From NCBI RefSeq assembly GCF_008369935.1, contig NZ_VTUZ01000001.1, forward strand, positions 62,001 through 126,000: DNA of 64,000 nt, in the 5' to 3' direction. The first letter of the stretch is position 1, and every line of letters starts with the position of its first letter. The translations under genes were made by a program, and so were the position numbers. This DNA is from Paraburkholderia panacisoli (GTDB lineage Bacteria; Pseudomonadota; Gammaproteobacteria; Burkholderiales; Burkholderiaceae). Positions 8,266 through 18,347 of the stretch are shown here, in pieces. The notes beneath the pieces were generated by a model. The model did not search any database. It was not told the DNA's origin and was given only the letters and a program-made list of their open reading frames with translations.

Positions 8266-9684
8266 CTAGCGTAGCACCTTGCCCGGGTTCATCAGGTTCA
8301 GCGGATCGAGCGCGCGTTTGACCGCGCGCATCAGTTGCAGCTCGACGTCCTGCTTGTAGCGCGCAGCCTCGTCGACTTTCAGCTGGCCGAGCCCGTGTTC
8401 CGCGCTGATGCTGCCGCGATGCTGGTGCACGCTGTCGTAGACGATCTGGTTGATCGGGGCCTGGTACTGCTGCAGAAACGTCTTCGGGTCGACGCCCTCG
8501 GGCGCCTGCACGTTGTAGTGCAGATTGCCGTCGCCGAGATGGCCGAACGTCACCATGCGCGCGCCCGGCGCCGCCTGTGCGATCGCCGCGTCGGTCGTCT
8601 CGATGAAGTGGCCGATGCGCGAGATCGGCACCGCGATGTCGTGCTTGATGTTCAGCCCTTCCTCGGCCTGGGCGAGCGGAATATGTTCGCGCAGATTCCA
8701 GAACGCGCGCGACTGCGCGAGGTTTTCCGCGACCACCGCGTCCTGCACGAGGCCTTCTCCGAGCGCCGTTTCCATCAGATGCTCGAACAGCGCACGCGCG
8801 TGTGCCTCGCTTTCGCTGTCCGACAATTCCAGCAGCACGACTTGCGCATGCGGCTCGGCGAACGGATAGCGCATCTGCTCGAAATGCCGACCGACGAGGC
8901 GCAGACAGAAATCCGACATCAGTTCGAAGCCGGTCAGAAGCGGTCCGGCGATGCGCTGCGTGAGCGACAGAAAGTCGAGCGCCGCATGCGGCGAAGCGAG
9001 TGCGGCGAGCGCCGTGACACGCGCGGCAGGCTGCGGATGCAGCTTGAGCACGGCCGCGGTGATGATGCCGAGCGTGCCTTCCGCGCCGATGAACAGATCG
9101 CGCAGATCGTAGCCGGTGTTGTCCTTGCGCAGTCCGCGCAGGCCGTCCCACAGTTCGCCTTGCGGCGTCACGACTTCGAGACCCAGGCACAGCTCGCGGG
9201 TATTGCCGTAGCGCAGGACGCCAGTGCCGCCCGCGTTGGTGGCGAGATTGCCGCCGATCGTGCAACTGCCTTCGGCGGCGAGGCTCAGCGGAAACAGACG
9301 GCCGGCCGCCTCGGCGTGCCGCTGCACGTCGGCGAGGATGACGCCGGCCTCGACGGTGATCGTGTTGTTGTGCGGATCGATGTCGCGTACCCGATTCAGC
9401 CGCCGCAAGCTGATGACTGCCTGCGCGCCGCTCTCGTCGGGCGTGGCGCCGCCAGCGAGACCTGTGTTGCCGCCCTGCGGCACGAGCGCGATGCGATGTT
9501 CGAGCGCGAGCCGCACGAGCGCCGCGACTTCAGCGGGCGTGGCCGGGCACAGCACCGCGCAGGCCGCGCCGGTGTAGCGGCGGCGCCAGTCGGTGAGATA
9601 CGGGGCGGTGTCGTGCGGGTCGGTCAACACGTGGGCTGCGCCGATGGCGTCACGGCAGGCGGCGAGGAAAGCGGTTTGGGTCAT
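8266..9684 (-). CDS. FAD-linked 2-hydroxyacid dehydrogenase (GlcD / D-2-hydroxyglutarate dehydrogenase type)
   Basis: A 472-residue flavoenzyme of the FAD_binding_4 plus FAD-oxidase-C architecture. The FAD-binding half (about residues 35-215) includes VPQGGNTGLAGGATPDES, EGSCTIGGNLATNAGGTGVL and GAEGTLGIITAAVL. The C-terminal half carries the substrate and metal-site motifs TFGHLGDGNLHYNV and SISAEHGLGQLK. The start MTQTAFLAACRDAIG matches family lengths. Such enzymes oxidise D-2-hydroxy acids such as D-lactate, glycolate or D-2-hydroxyglutarate; which one cannot be decided here. It is co-directional with DUF2069 and wrbA upstream and the phosphoesterase downstream. Confidence 0.9.
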   Translation of the reverse strand: MTQTAFLAACRDAIGAAHVLTDPHDTAPYLTDWRRRYTGAACAVLCPATPAEVAALVRLALEHRIALVPQGGNTGLAGGATPDESGAQAVISLRRLNRVRDIDPHNNTITVEAGVILADVQRHAEAAGRLFPLSLAAEGSCTIGGNLATNAGGTGVLRYGNTRELCLGLEVVTPQGELWDGLRGLRKDNTGYDLRDLFIGAEGTLGIITAAVLKLHPQPAARVTALAALASPHAALDFLSLTQRIAGPLLTGFELMSDFCLRLVGRHFEQMRYPFAEPHAQVVLLELSDSESEAHARALFEHLMETALGEGLVQDAVVAENLAQSRAFWNLREHIPLAQAEEGLNIKHDIAVPISRIGHFIETTDAAIAQAAPGARMVTFGHLGDGNLHYNVQAPEGVDPKTFLQQYQAPINQIVYDSVHQHRGSISAEHGLGQLKVDEAARYKQDVELQLMRAVKRALDPLNLMNPGKVLR

Positions 9685-9731
9685 AACGGTCGGTCGGCGT
9701 GGACGGGCGGGAATGTCGGGTAAGCGGGGTG

Positions 9732-10930
<1,199 letters not shown>

Positions 10931-10951
10931 TCACGAAGCCAGGAGGTAGGT

Positions 10952-12265
10952 TTGTTGTCCAGGGTGCGTTTCGATCTCGACACGCTCAAACGACTCGCGC
11001 GGTTTGCCGCGCAGCGCATTAGCGAAGACCGTATTCCGCAGGTGGCGGGCAGTCTCACGTTCACGGCGATGCTGGCGCTCGTCCCGCTTGCCACGGTTGC
11101 GTTCGCGTTGTTCACGGCGTTTCCGATTTTCAGTTCGTTCCAGGAGTCGCTGCAGCTTTTTCTCGCCGACCACCTGATGCCAGCGCAACTGAACAGTCAG
11201 ATTTTCAAGTATCTGAACCAGTTCGCGTCCAAGGCGAAAGGGCTGACCACGATCGGCATGATCCTGCTGTTCGTCACGGCGGTGATGACCATGATGACCG
11301 TCGAATCCGCGTTCAACGTGATCTGGCGGGTGCGCAAGGCGCGGCCGATCGCGCAGCGCATTCTGGTCTACTGGGCGATCATCACGCTCGGCCCGATTCT
11401 GATCGGCGTGAGCCTGTCGATCTCATCGTATCTGTTCACGGAGTCGATGACCTTCACGGCGGCCCAGCGCATCACGCCGGTGATCGAGTGGGCGCTCACG
11501 GGCGCCGCGCTGCCGTTGACGGCGCTCGCGTTCACGATTCTCTATGTGTATCTGCCGAACTGCCGCGTGGAATGGCGCGACGCGGTGATCGGCGGCGTTA
11601 CTGCTGCGATCGCGTTCGAGCTTGCCAAGCGCGGCTTCGGCTATTACGTGCGCCGCATTCCGACCTACACCGCGGTGTACGGCGCGTTCGCCGCCGTGCC
11701 GCTGTTCCTGCTGTGGATGTACCTGTGCTGGTTCATCACGCTCGCGGGCGCCATGATCGCGTCCGCGTTGCCGGCGATTCGCATCGGCCAGTTTCACCGG
11801 CCCACGTTCGACGGCAGCAATCTGTTCGACTCGCTCGAACTGCTCGCGCGGCTTTCGGAAGCACGCGACGCGGGCGGGCGCGGTTACACGGTGCCCGAGC
11901 TTGCACGGATGCTTCGTCGCGACATGGATATCACGCTCTACCTGCTGCAGAGGCTCGAGGAGATCGACTGGATCGCGCGGCTGCAGGAGGACAGCGCCGG
12001 CCCGCATTTCCTGTTGCTGGCGAACCCGGCGCAGGTCACGGTCGAGCGCCTGTTCGACCTGTTCGTGATCGATCGCGCGGAACTCGCGTATCAACTCGAG
12101 CTGAAGTCCACGCGTGTGGACGGCAGCACGCTGCTGGCGTCGCTCGAGAACGACAAGCTGAAGGTGACGCTCGCCGCGCTGCTGGCGGCGCGGGCGTCGG
12201 CCAAGGCGGCAGATGCCGGAGCGAGCGAGCGCGCCGCGCCTTCAATGCCGCATCAGGCGGCTTGA
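10952..12265 (+). CDS. YihY/BrkB family inner-membrane protein, TTG start
   Basis: A 437-residue protein with six predicted transmembrane helices in the first 280 residues. Family motifs QVAGSLTFTAMLALVPLATV and RRIPTYTAVYGAFAAVPLF are visible. A C-terminal winged-helix-like domain (YTVPELARMLRRDMDITLYL) follows. The family was once described as ribonuclease BN and as Bordetella serum-resistance BrkB; its true function is unsettled. The start is a TTG (10952, or 10955) placed behind a perfect AGGAGG at 10941-10946; the only later alternative is a GTG at 10964. It is divergent from wrbA. Confidence 0.9.
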   Translation: MLSRVRFDLDTLKRLARFAAQRISEDRIPQVAGSLTFTAMLALVPLATVAFALFTAFPIFSSFQESLQLFLADHLMPAQLNSQIFKYLNQFASKAKGLTTIGMILLFVTAVMTMMTVESAFNVIWRVRKARPIAQRILVYWAIITLGPILIGVSLSISSYLFTESMTFTAAQRITPVIEWALTGAALPLTALAFTILYVYLPNCRVEWRDAVIGGVTAAIAFELAKRGFGYYVRRIPTYTAVYGAFAAVPLFLLWMYLCWFITLAGAMIASALPAIRIGQFHRPTFDGSNLFDSLELLARLSEARDAGGRGYTVPELARMLRRDMDITLYLLQRLEEIDWIARLQEDSAGPHFLLLANPAQVTVERLFDLFVIDRAELAYQLELKSTRVDGSTLLASLENDKLKVTLAALLAARASAKAADAGASERAAPSMPHQAA

Positions 12266-12427
12266 CGCGAAGCGGGGCGGCGGAGGGTTGTTTTGCGCGG
12301 ACTTAGGGGCCGGACTGTGGGTCCGGCGACCCATAAGCCCGCCATGACATGCGTCTGCGATGGCGGCAATACGATCGCGGCACGACGTTGGAAATGAGCG
12401 CCTGACCCGTGACGCGAGCCTTCAAAA

Positions 12428-12748
12428 CTAGAGCGAAATCCTGCCGACGCAGATGTCCTTGAACATCATCCAGTCGCCCATCAGGCTATAAAGCGGATGG
12501 CGGAAGGTCGCTGGCCGGTTCTTCTCGAAGAAGAAGTGCCCCACCCATGCAAAACCGTAGCCGCAGATCACGGCCGCCGGCAGCCATAGCCAATCGCCGG
12601 TGGCCAGCGCCATTGCGAGAAAGCCGATCACGCCCAGCAATCCCACGAAATGCAGCCGCCGCGAGACCAGGTTGCGATGCTCGCTCAAATAGTACGGATA
12701 GAACTCCGCGAAGCTCGCGAAGTGATCGGTATGCGCGGTATGAGCCAT
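12428..12748 (-). CDS. DUF962 / Mpo1-like protein
   Basis: A 106-residue membrane protein. DUF962 members related to yeast Mpo1 are iron-dependent dioxygenases that shorten 2-hydroxy fatty acids by one carbon. The family signatures are present: HRNLVSRRLHFVG with conserved His residues, and WVGHFFFEKNRPATFRHPLY. Two hydrophobic stretches lie between them. The start MAHTAHTDHF is preceded by GGAGG five bases upstream, better than the start 27 codons earlier. It is convergent with the YihY gene; an imperfectly placed hairpin (12309-12327) lies between them. Confidence 0.85.
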   Translation of the reverse strand: MAHTAHTDHFASFAEFYPYYLSEHRNLVSRRLHFVGLLGVIGFLAMALATGDWLWLPAAVICGYGFAWVGHFFFEKNRPATFRHPLYSLMGDWMMFKDICVGRISL

Positions 12749-12959
12749 GATGGCCTCCGATGTGGACGCTTCCTCGACGTCATGCCCATTGTTCCCGTTT
12801 GTTTCGCCACGTGCCGCCATGCGGCGCACGCGCTCGCTACAGAATGGGCCTGAACCATTGTCGGGCTATCGGACTCCGCGCGCAACCTGGCCGTTCGGAC
12901 GATGGCGCGGCTCGTTCAGCGCGCTTATCGTGCTCATTCCCGGCGCAATCGGACGACGG

Positions 12960-13793
12960 CTACCGCGCTTCGCGAGGCGGCCTCGACGCGAAACTGAACA
13001 GCGCGTCGAGCGTGGCGTCGGGTTGCTCGGTCATCAATGAGTGGCCCGCTTCGAGCGTGACGGTGTCGACCGGCGCGCCCGTTTGCGCCAGCGCGTCGGC
13101 GAGCGCTTTGGCCGCGCGCGGCGGCGTCATTGCATCGCGCCGGCCGACGATCAGCCGGGTCGCGCAGCGCACCTGCGCGGCACGCGTGAGGCCGTCCGCG
13201 TAGGTGTTGCATGCGGTGAAGTCGGTGTGGAACAACTGCGGCTCTCCGCGCGCCGCGACCCGTTCCATCAGCCGCTGGTTCATGCCGTGCAGCCAGAAGC
13301 CGGGGCCTGGGCAGGAAGGCTTGGCCGCGAGCGTCGAATGCGACCATTGGTTGACCATGCCGATCGCATCGGGCTCGCGATGCAGCGCGGCGTCGAGCAA
13401 CGCGTCGGATACCGCCATCGGCATCGCGGTGGCGAGTAGCGCGAGATGCGTCGCGCGCTGCGGGTAGCGGCCGGCGAAGTCGAGCGCGATGAGCGAGCCC
13501 ATGCTGTGGCCGGCCACGAACGCGCGCTGCACGCCGGCGGCGTCCAGCAGGGCGGCGTGCCAGTCGGCCATCGCCGTGATGGTGGTGAGCGCTGGTCCAC
13601 TGCTGCGGCAATGGCCGGGCAGATCCACCGCCAGCACGCCGAAACCATGGTGCGCGAAGTAACGGCTTTGCAATGCCCATACGCTGTGATCGTGCTCGGC
13701 GCCGTGGATGAAGACCGCGCTCGGCAGGCTGGTGTCGAAGGGCTTGCCGCCGGTGTACGCGTAGGCGGGTTTGCCTTGAACGGTGAGGATCAT
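12960..13793 (-). CDS. Alpha/beta-hydrolase
   Basis: A 277-residue alpha/beta-hydrolase-fold enzyme. The oxyanion-side motif is VFIHGAEHDHSVW, the nucleophile elbow VAGHSMGSLIALDFAGR (Ser in GHSMG), the acid is probably the Asp in VGRRDAMTPP, and the catalytic His is in LEAGHSLMTEQPD. Its ATG overlaps the stop of the sulfhydrylase gene by 4 bp (ATGA), so the two are cotranslated. The substrate is not recognisable. The family is broad (esterases, lactonases, haloperoxidase-like). Confidence 0.88.
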   Translation of the reverse strand: MILTVQGKPAYAYTGGKPFDTSLPSAVFIHGAEHDHSVWALQSRYFAHHGFGVLAVDLPGHCRSSGPALTTITAMADWHAALLDAAGVQRAFVAGHSMGSLIALDFAGRYPQRATHLALLATAMPMAVSDALLDAALHREPDAIGMVNQWSHSTLAAKPSCPGPGFWLHGMNQRLMERVAARGEPQLFHTDFTACNTYADGLTRAAQVRCATRLIVGRRDAMTPPRAAKALADALAQTGAPVDTVTLEAGHSLMTEQPDATLDALFSFASRPPREAR

Positions 13794-15196
13794 GCGGACT
13801 CCGGGCGGGATTGTGCTGCGGCGCCGGATTGGCCGGGCAAGCTGGTTTTCGCGGCTGCGGCTGCGGCGTTGGACGCCTTCACTGCGCCGCTACGCGTCGC
13901 GGCCGCGCCGGCCGATTTTTGCGCGGCCTTCAGCGCGCCTTTGAGGTCGTCGATCAGATCGTCGGGATCTTCGAGGCCGATCGACAGGCGGATCGTGCCT
14001 TCAGTGATCCCGGCGGCGGCGAGTGCGGCGGCATCCATGCGGAAGTGCGTAGTGGATGCGGGATGGATCACCAGCGAGCGCGCGTCGCCGACATTCGCGA
14101 GGTGCGAGAACAGCGACAGCGCTTCGATGAAACTGCGGCCGGCGGCGCGGTCGCCACGCAGATTGAAGCTGAACACCGCGCCCGCGCCGCGCGGCAGCAG
14201 ACGCTGCGCGAGCGCGTGGTCGGGATGCGTCGGCAGCTCCGGGTAGGCGACCGATTCGACCGCGTCATGACTGGCAAGAAACTCGACCACGCGGCGCGTG
14301 TTGGCGACGTGCCGTTCCATGCGCAAAGGCAATGTTTCGATGCCTTGCAGCAGTTGCCATGCGGCCTGCGGATGCAGACATGCGCCGAAATCGCGCAGGC
14401 CTTCGCGGCGCGCGCGAAGCAGGAACGGCGCGACGGTGCTTTCCTCGGTGAATACCATGCCGTGAAAGCCCTCGTACGGCTCGGTGAATTCGGGAAAGCG
14501 CCCAGACGCGTCGAAGTCGAACGTGCCGCCGTCCACCAGCACGCCGCCGATCGTCGTGCCGTGGCCGCCCAGGAACTTGGTGGCCGAGTGATACACGAAG
14601 TCGGCGCCATGCTCGAACGGTCTGAGCAGGTAGGGCGTCGTGAAGGTCGAGTCGACCAGCAGCGGGACACGGTGCTCGTGCGCGATCTGCGCGACGGCGG
14701 CGAGATCGAGCACGTCGAGTCCGGGATTGCCGAGCGTCTCGCCGAACAGCAGCCGCGTATTCGGGCGCAGCGCCGCGCGCCACGCGTCGAGGTCGCCGGG
14801 TTTGACGAAGGTCGTCTCGATGCCGAAGCGCTTCAGCGTGTAGTGCAGCAGGTTGTGCGAGCCGCCGTACAGCGCGCTGGAAGCGACGATGTGCGAGCCC
14901 GCGCCCATCAGCGTGGCAATGGCCAGATGCAAGGCCGCCTGGCCGCTCGCGGTGCCGATCGCGCCGGCGCCGTTTTCGAGCGCGGCCACGCGTTCCTCGA
15001 ACACGGCCACCGTCGGGTTCGAAATGCGCGAGTAGACATGGCCGGCGCGCTCCATATTGAAGAGCGCCGCGGCGTGGTCCGAGTCGCGGAACGAAAACGA
15101 GGTGGTCTGGTAAATCGGCGTGGCGCGCGCGCCGGTGGCGGGGTCGGGAGCGGCGCCGGCATGCAGCGCAAGCGTGTCGAAACGGTTGGCGGACAT
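13790..15196 (-). CDS. metY: O-acetylhomoserine aminocarboxypropyltransferase (sulfhydrylase)
   Basis: A 468-residue PLP enzyme of the Cys/Met-metabolism family that makes homocysteine from O-acetylhomoserine and sulfide in methionine synthesis. Motifs: ATPIYQTTSFSFRDSDHAA near the N-terminus, GHVYSRISNPTVAVFE, the cofactor lysine in YHSATKFLGGHGT, and the C-terminal RLSIGLEDPDDLIDDLKGAL. The MetY type is preferred over MetB/MetZ because of the FNMERAGHVYSRISNPT insertion. After the usual end the protein carries about 45 extra residues, mostly Ala and Ser. It is cotranslated with the downstream hydrolase. Confidence 0.88.
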   Translation of the reverse strand: MSANRFDTLALHAGAAPDPATGARATPIYQTTSFSFRDSDHAAALFNMERAGHVYSRISNPTVAVFEERVAALENGAGAIGTASGQAALHLAIATLMGAGSHIVASSALYGGSHNLLHYTLKRFGIETTFVKPGDLDAWRAALRPNTRLLFGETLGNPGLDVLDLAAVAQIAHEHRVPLLVDSTFTTPYLLRPFEHGADFVYHSATKFLGGHGTTIGGVLVDGGTFDFDASGRFPEFTEPYEGFHGMVFTEESTVAPFLLRARREGLRDFGACLHPQAAWQLLQGIETLPLRMERHVANTRRVVEFLASHDAVESVAYPELPTHPDHALAQRLLPRGAGAVFSFNLRGDRAAGRSFIEALSLFSHLANVGDARSLVIHPASTTHFRMDAAALAAAGITEGTIRLSIGLEDPDDLIDDLKGALKAAQKSAGAAATRSGAVKASNAAAAAAKTSLPGQSGAAAQSRPESA

Positions 15197-15435
15197 CGTG
15201 GGCGGCGGGGCCACGAGCGGCCTCGCGAAAGGGGAAAGTGGCGGCCATCCTATCACCGGCATGGCTCGCATCAAGCGCGGTTTTCCCGATGCGCGTGCCC
15301 GGCGCGATCCGAATTCGGGAGCGCGAGCGCCCGCCAGGCCTTGGTGGGCGGGCCGCTTTCCTTTTATGGGCCTTTCCGCTAGGATCGAAAATCATTCATG
15401 TAGTGCCAGCTTAGCGGGTATCACGGAGACAGATC

Positions 15436-15897
15436 ATGCGAGTCAGCGACATTCTTAAAGTCAAAGGCAACACCCTTTTCACGGTCACACCGGATACCAC
15501 GCTGCACGACGCAGTCAATACGATGGCCGAGCACGATATCGGCTCGCTGGTCGTGATGGAGTACGGCGATCTCGTCGGCATGCTGACGTTCCGCGAAATC
15601 ATTCTGACGCTCAGCGAGAACGGCGGCAGCGTCGGCACCTCCACGATCCGCAAGGTCATGGACGATCATCCGCTCACCTGCACGCCTGAAACGGACGTCA
15701 ACGAAGTCCGCCGCATGATGCTCGAACATCACGTGCGTTATTTGCCGGTGCTGGAAAGCCGCACGCTGATGGGCGTCATTTCGTTTTACGACGTGGCGAA
15801 GGCGGTGGTCGAAGAGCAGGGTTTCGAAAACCGCATGCTCAAGGCCTATATCCGCGACTGGCCGGAAGAGCAGCAGGACCAGCAGCCCTTGCGTTAA
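15436..15897 (+). CDS. CBS-domain protein
   Basis: A 153-residue protein made of a CBS pair. The first domain covers about residues 1-63 (MRVSDILKVKGNTLFTVTPD, then DIGSLVVMEYGDLVGMLTF). The second covers about 72-130 (VMDDHPLTCTPETDVNEVRRM, then VRYLPVLESRTLMGVISFYD). Such stand-alone CBS pairs bind adenine nucleotides and sense energy state; no catalytic domain is present. GGAGACAGATC precedes the ATG. A rho-independent terminator follows at 15958, so it is monocistronic. Confidence 0.9.
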   Translation: MRVSDILKVKGNTLFTVTPDTTLHDAVNTMAEHDIGSLVVMEYGDLVGMLTFREIILTLSENGGSVGTSTIRKVMDDHPLTCTPETDVNEVRRMMLEHHVRYLPVLESRTLMGVISFYDVAKAVVEEQGFENRMLKAYIRDWPEEQQDQQPLR

Positions 15898-15957
15898 TGC
15901 GCGGTGACTGACCGTCCGCGCTCGGGGTGTTGCGATGAGCGTGAACAGGCAGACAAG

Positions 15958-15984
15958 GCGCGCGCGAAAGCGTGCGCTTTTTTT
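15958..15984 (+). terminator. Rho-independent terminator after the CBS gene
   Basis: GCGCGCGC (15958-15965), a GAAA loop and GCGTGCGC (15970-15977) form an 8-bp stem with one G-U pair, followed by seven T residues. Confidence 0.85.
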
Positions 15985-16139
15985 GTGTCCTTCGCTTTTG
16001 TACCCGGTGACATTGCGGGCAGCCCGCCGCAGCGGCAGCCGATGCGCGTATTGGAATCAAGAGCCGGCGCGATGTCCCGCGCGGTGAATCGCCTGCGTCC
16101 CGCGCTGCTTACGGCGCTTTCTCCCGTTCTTCAAACTTC

Positions 16140-18077
16140 ATGAGCGATCGTCCATTGCCTGCCGCCCGCCGCGCCGCCCGTGCGCAAGGGGCGCATGAAT
16201 CCCAGTTCCGGTTGCTCAGCCAGCGCCGCTTTGCGCCGTTTTTCTGGACGCAGTTCCTCGGCGCGATGAACGACAATGTGTTCAAGATCGGCTTTACGTC
16301 GCTCGTCACCTATCAGGCGGCGCGGTTTTCCGGTGTCGATCCGAAAACCGCGGCGTTCCTGATCTCGGCAATTTTCATCCTACCGTTCGTGCTGTTCTCG
16401 GCCACTTCCGGCCAGATCGCCGACAAGTACGACAAGGCCGTGCTCACGCGGCTCGTCAAGAGCTTCGAGATCGTCGTGATGCTGGTCGGCGGCGCCGGAT
16501 TCTGGTTGCATAGCGCGCCGTTGCTGTATCTGTGCACGTTTCTGATGGGCGTCCATTCGACCGTGTTCGGCCCCGTCAAGTATTCGTATTTGCCGCAGCA
16601 TCTGTCGCAGGCGGAACTGGTCGGCGGCAACGGCATGGTCGAGATGGGCACCTTCGTTGCGATCCTGATCGGCACGATCGTCGGCGGCGCGGGCGCGGGT
16701 CTCGCCGACCATGGCGCGGTGGTGCTGGCTGGCGCCTGCATCGCGATCGCGCTCGCGGGGCGCGTCGTGTCGAGCTTCGTGCCGGCCACGGCCGCGCCGC
16801 AACCCGACCTGCGCATCAACTGGAATCCGTTCAGCGAGACGTGGCGCAACCTGAAGCTGGCGCGCGAAAACCGCACCGTGTTTCTCAGCCTGCTGGGCAT
16901 TTCCTGGCTGTGGTTCGTCGGCGCGACGTTTTTGTCGTCGTTTTTCAGCTTCGCGAAGAACGTGCTGTCCGCGAATCCGGATGTCGTGACCGTGCTACTC
17001 GCCACGTTCTCGATCGGCATCGGCACGGGTTCGCTGCTGTGCGAAAAGCTCTCGAAGCGGCGGATCGAAATCGGTCTCGTGCCACTTGGCTCGATTGGCA
17101 TGAGCGTGTTCGCGATCGATCTGTTTTTCGCGAGCCACGCGTTGCCGCCGGCGGGGCACCTGTTGAGCGTCGGCGAGTTCCTCGGGCGGCTTGCGCACTG
17201 GCGCGTGCTGGCCGATCTGTTCCTGCTCGCGATGTTCGGCGGCTTCTACAGCGTGCCGCTCTACGCGCTGATCCAGAGCCGCAGCCAGCCGAGCCACCGG
17301 GCGCGCATCATCGCCGCGAACAACATCCTGAACTCACTGTTCATGATCGTCTCGGCGCTGATGGCGATGGGCCTGACCGCGGCCGGCTTCAGCATTCCGG
17401 CGATCTTCCTCGTCACCGCGCTGCTGAACATCGTCGTCGCGACCTACATCTATTCGCTGGTGCCGGAGTTTCTGCTGCGCTTCATCGCGTGGATGCTGGT
17501 GCATACGTTCTACCGGATCCGCCTCGTGCATGCGGAGCGGATTCCGGAGGAGGGCGCGGCCGTGCTCGTGTGCAACCACGTGAGTTTCGTCGACGCGATC
17601 GTGATCATGGCCGAGAGCCCGCGGCCGATCCGTTTCGTGATGGATCACCAGATCTTCAAGTCGCCATTCGCGGGCTGGGTGTTTCGTCATGCGAAGGCGA
17701 TTCCGATCGCGCCGGCGCATCAGGATGCCGGGTTGCTCGCGCAAGCCTACGAGCGTTGCGCGCGGGCGCTGGCCCACGGTGAACTGGTTTGCGTGTTCCC
17801 CGAAGGCAAGCTCACGCGAACCGGCGAGATGAATCCGTTCCGTCACGGCGTGACCGAGATCGTCAAGCGCACGCCGGCGCCGGTCATCCCCATGGCGCTG
17901 CGCGGCCTGTGGGGCAGCGTGTTTTCCCGTGCCGACGACGCGCGCTGGCCGCGGCCGATCCGCAAGGGCGTGATGAGCCGGCTGAGTCTCGCGGTGGGCG
18001 AGCCGATTGACCCGGCGCTGGCCACGCCCGAGAAGTTGCAGCAGATCGTCACCGAGTTGCGCGGCGCGCGGAAGTAG
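16140..18077 (+). CDS. MFS transporter fused to PlsC-type acyltransferase (lysophospholipid transport/acylation)
   Basis: A 645-residue fusion. Residues about 25-430 form a 12-helix major-facilitator domain of the LplT type (FFWTQFLGAMNDNVFKIGF near the start). Residues about 440-640 form a 1-acylglycerophosphate acyltransferase domain with the catalytic HX4D in CNHVSFVDAIVIM and the substrate motif FPEGKLTRTGEMNPF. In E. coli, LplT flips lysophospholipids inward and the separate Aas re-acylates them. Here the two activities are on one chain, and the acyl-ACP synthetase part of Aas is missing. The start follows the terminator region of the CBS gene; no other gene is cotranscribed. Confidence 0.9.
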   Translation: MSDRPLPAARRAARAQGAHESQFRLLSQRRFAPFFWTQFLGAMNDNVFKIGFTSLVTYQAARFSGVDPKTAAFLISAIFILPFVLFSATSGQIADKYDKAVLTRLVKSFEIVVMLVGGAGFWLHSAPLLYLCTFLMGVHSTVFGPVKYSYLPQHLSQAELVGGNGMVEMGTFVAILIGTIVGGAGAGLADHGAVVLAGACIAIALAGRVVSSFVPATAAPQPDLRINWNPFSETWRNLKLARENRTVFLSLLGISWLWFVGATFLSSFFSFAKNVLSANPDVVTVLLATFSIGIGTGSLLCEKLSKRRIEIGLVPLGSIGMSVFAIDLFFASHALPPAGHLLSVGEFLGRLAHWRVLADLFLLAMFGGFYSVPLYALIQSRSQPSHRARIIAANNILNSLFMIVSALMAMGLTAAGFSIPAIFLVTALLNIVVATYIYSLVPEFLLRFIAWMLVHTFYRIRLVHAERIPEEGAAVLVCNHVSFVDAIVIMAESPRPIRFVMDHQIFKSPFAGWVFRHAKAIPIAPAHQDAGLLAQAYERCARALAHGELVCVFPEGKLTRTGEMNPFRHGVTEIVKRTPAPVIPMALRGLWGSVFSRADDARWPRPIRKGVMSRLSLAVGEPIDPALATPEKLQQIVTELRGARK

Positions 18078-18347
18078 CAGGCGGGGACGCCGTGCGGCAC
18101 ATTGTCGGCGAGACCGTGGTTCGAGTTGGGACGAAAAGCGCGGCCGACGCCAATGTGACAGCGCGCCCTACAACTGAAGCGAAAATTCCTACCAACGGCG
18201 GCGCGCATGCCGACAGACCGCGCGAACTCTCGCAAGCCCGCGGCTCAATTGGGCCTGGCCGATCGGCCACGCACGCTGCGCAACGCGTTCCACACGCAAT
18301 GGGGCTGGCATAATAGCGCTTTCCCCGCATTTCTTTGGACGACGCCC

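Noticed and set aside
7379..9265. A 628-codon minus-strand frame running from within the FAD dehydrogenase through the phosphoesterase
   Set aside because: Only its last part (from the GTG at 8185) is a real protein; the earlier part is an Arg-rich out-of-frame reading of the dehydrogenase gene.
12309..12327. Hairpin GCCGGAC/GTCCGGC between the YihY and DUF962 genes
   Set aside because: The stem is only 7 bp and is followed by no T-run, so a terminator call is not supported.
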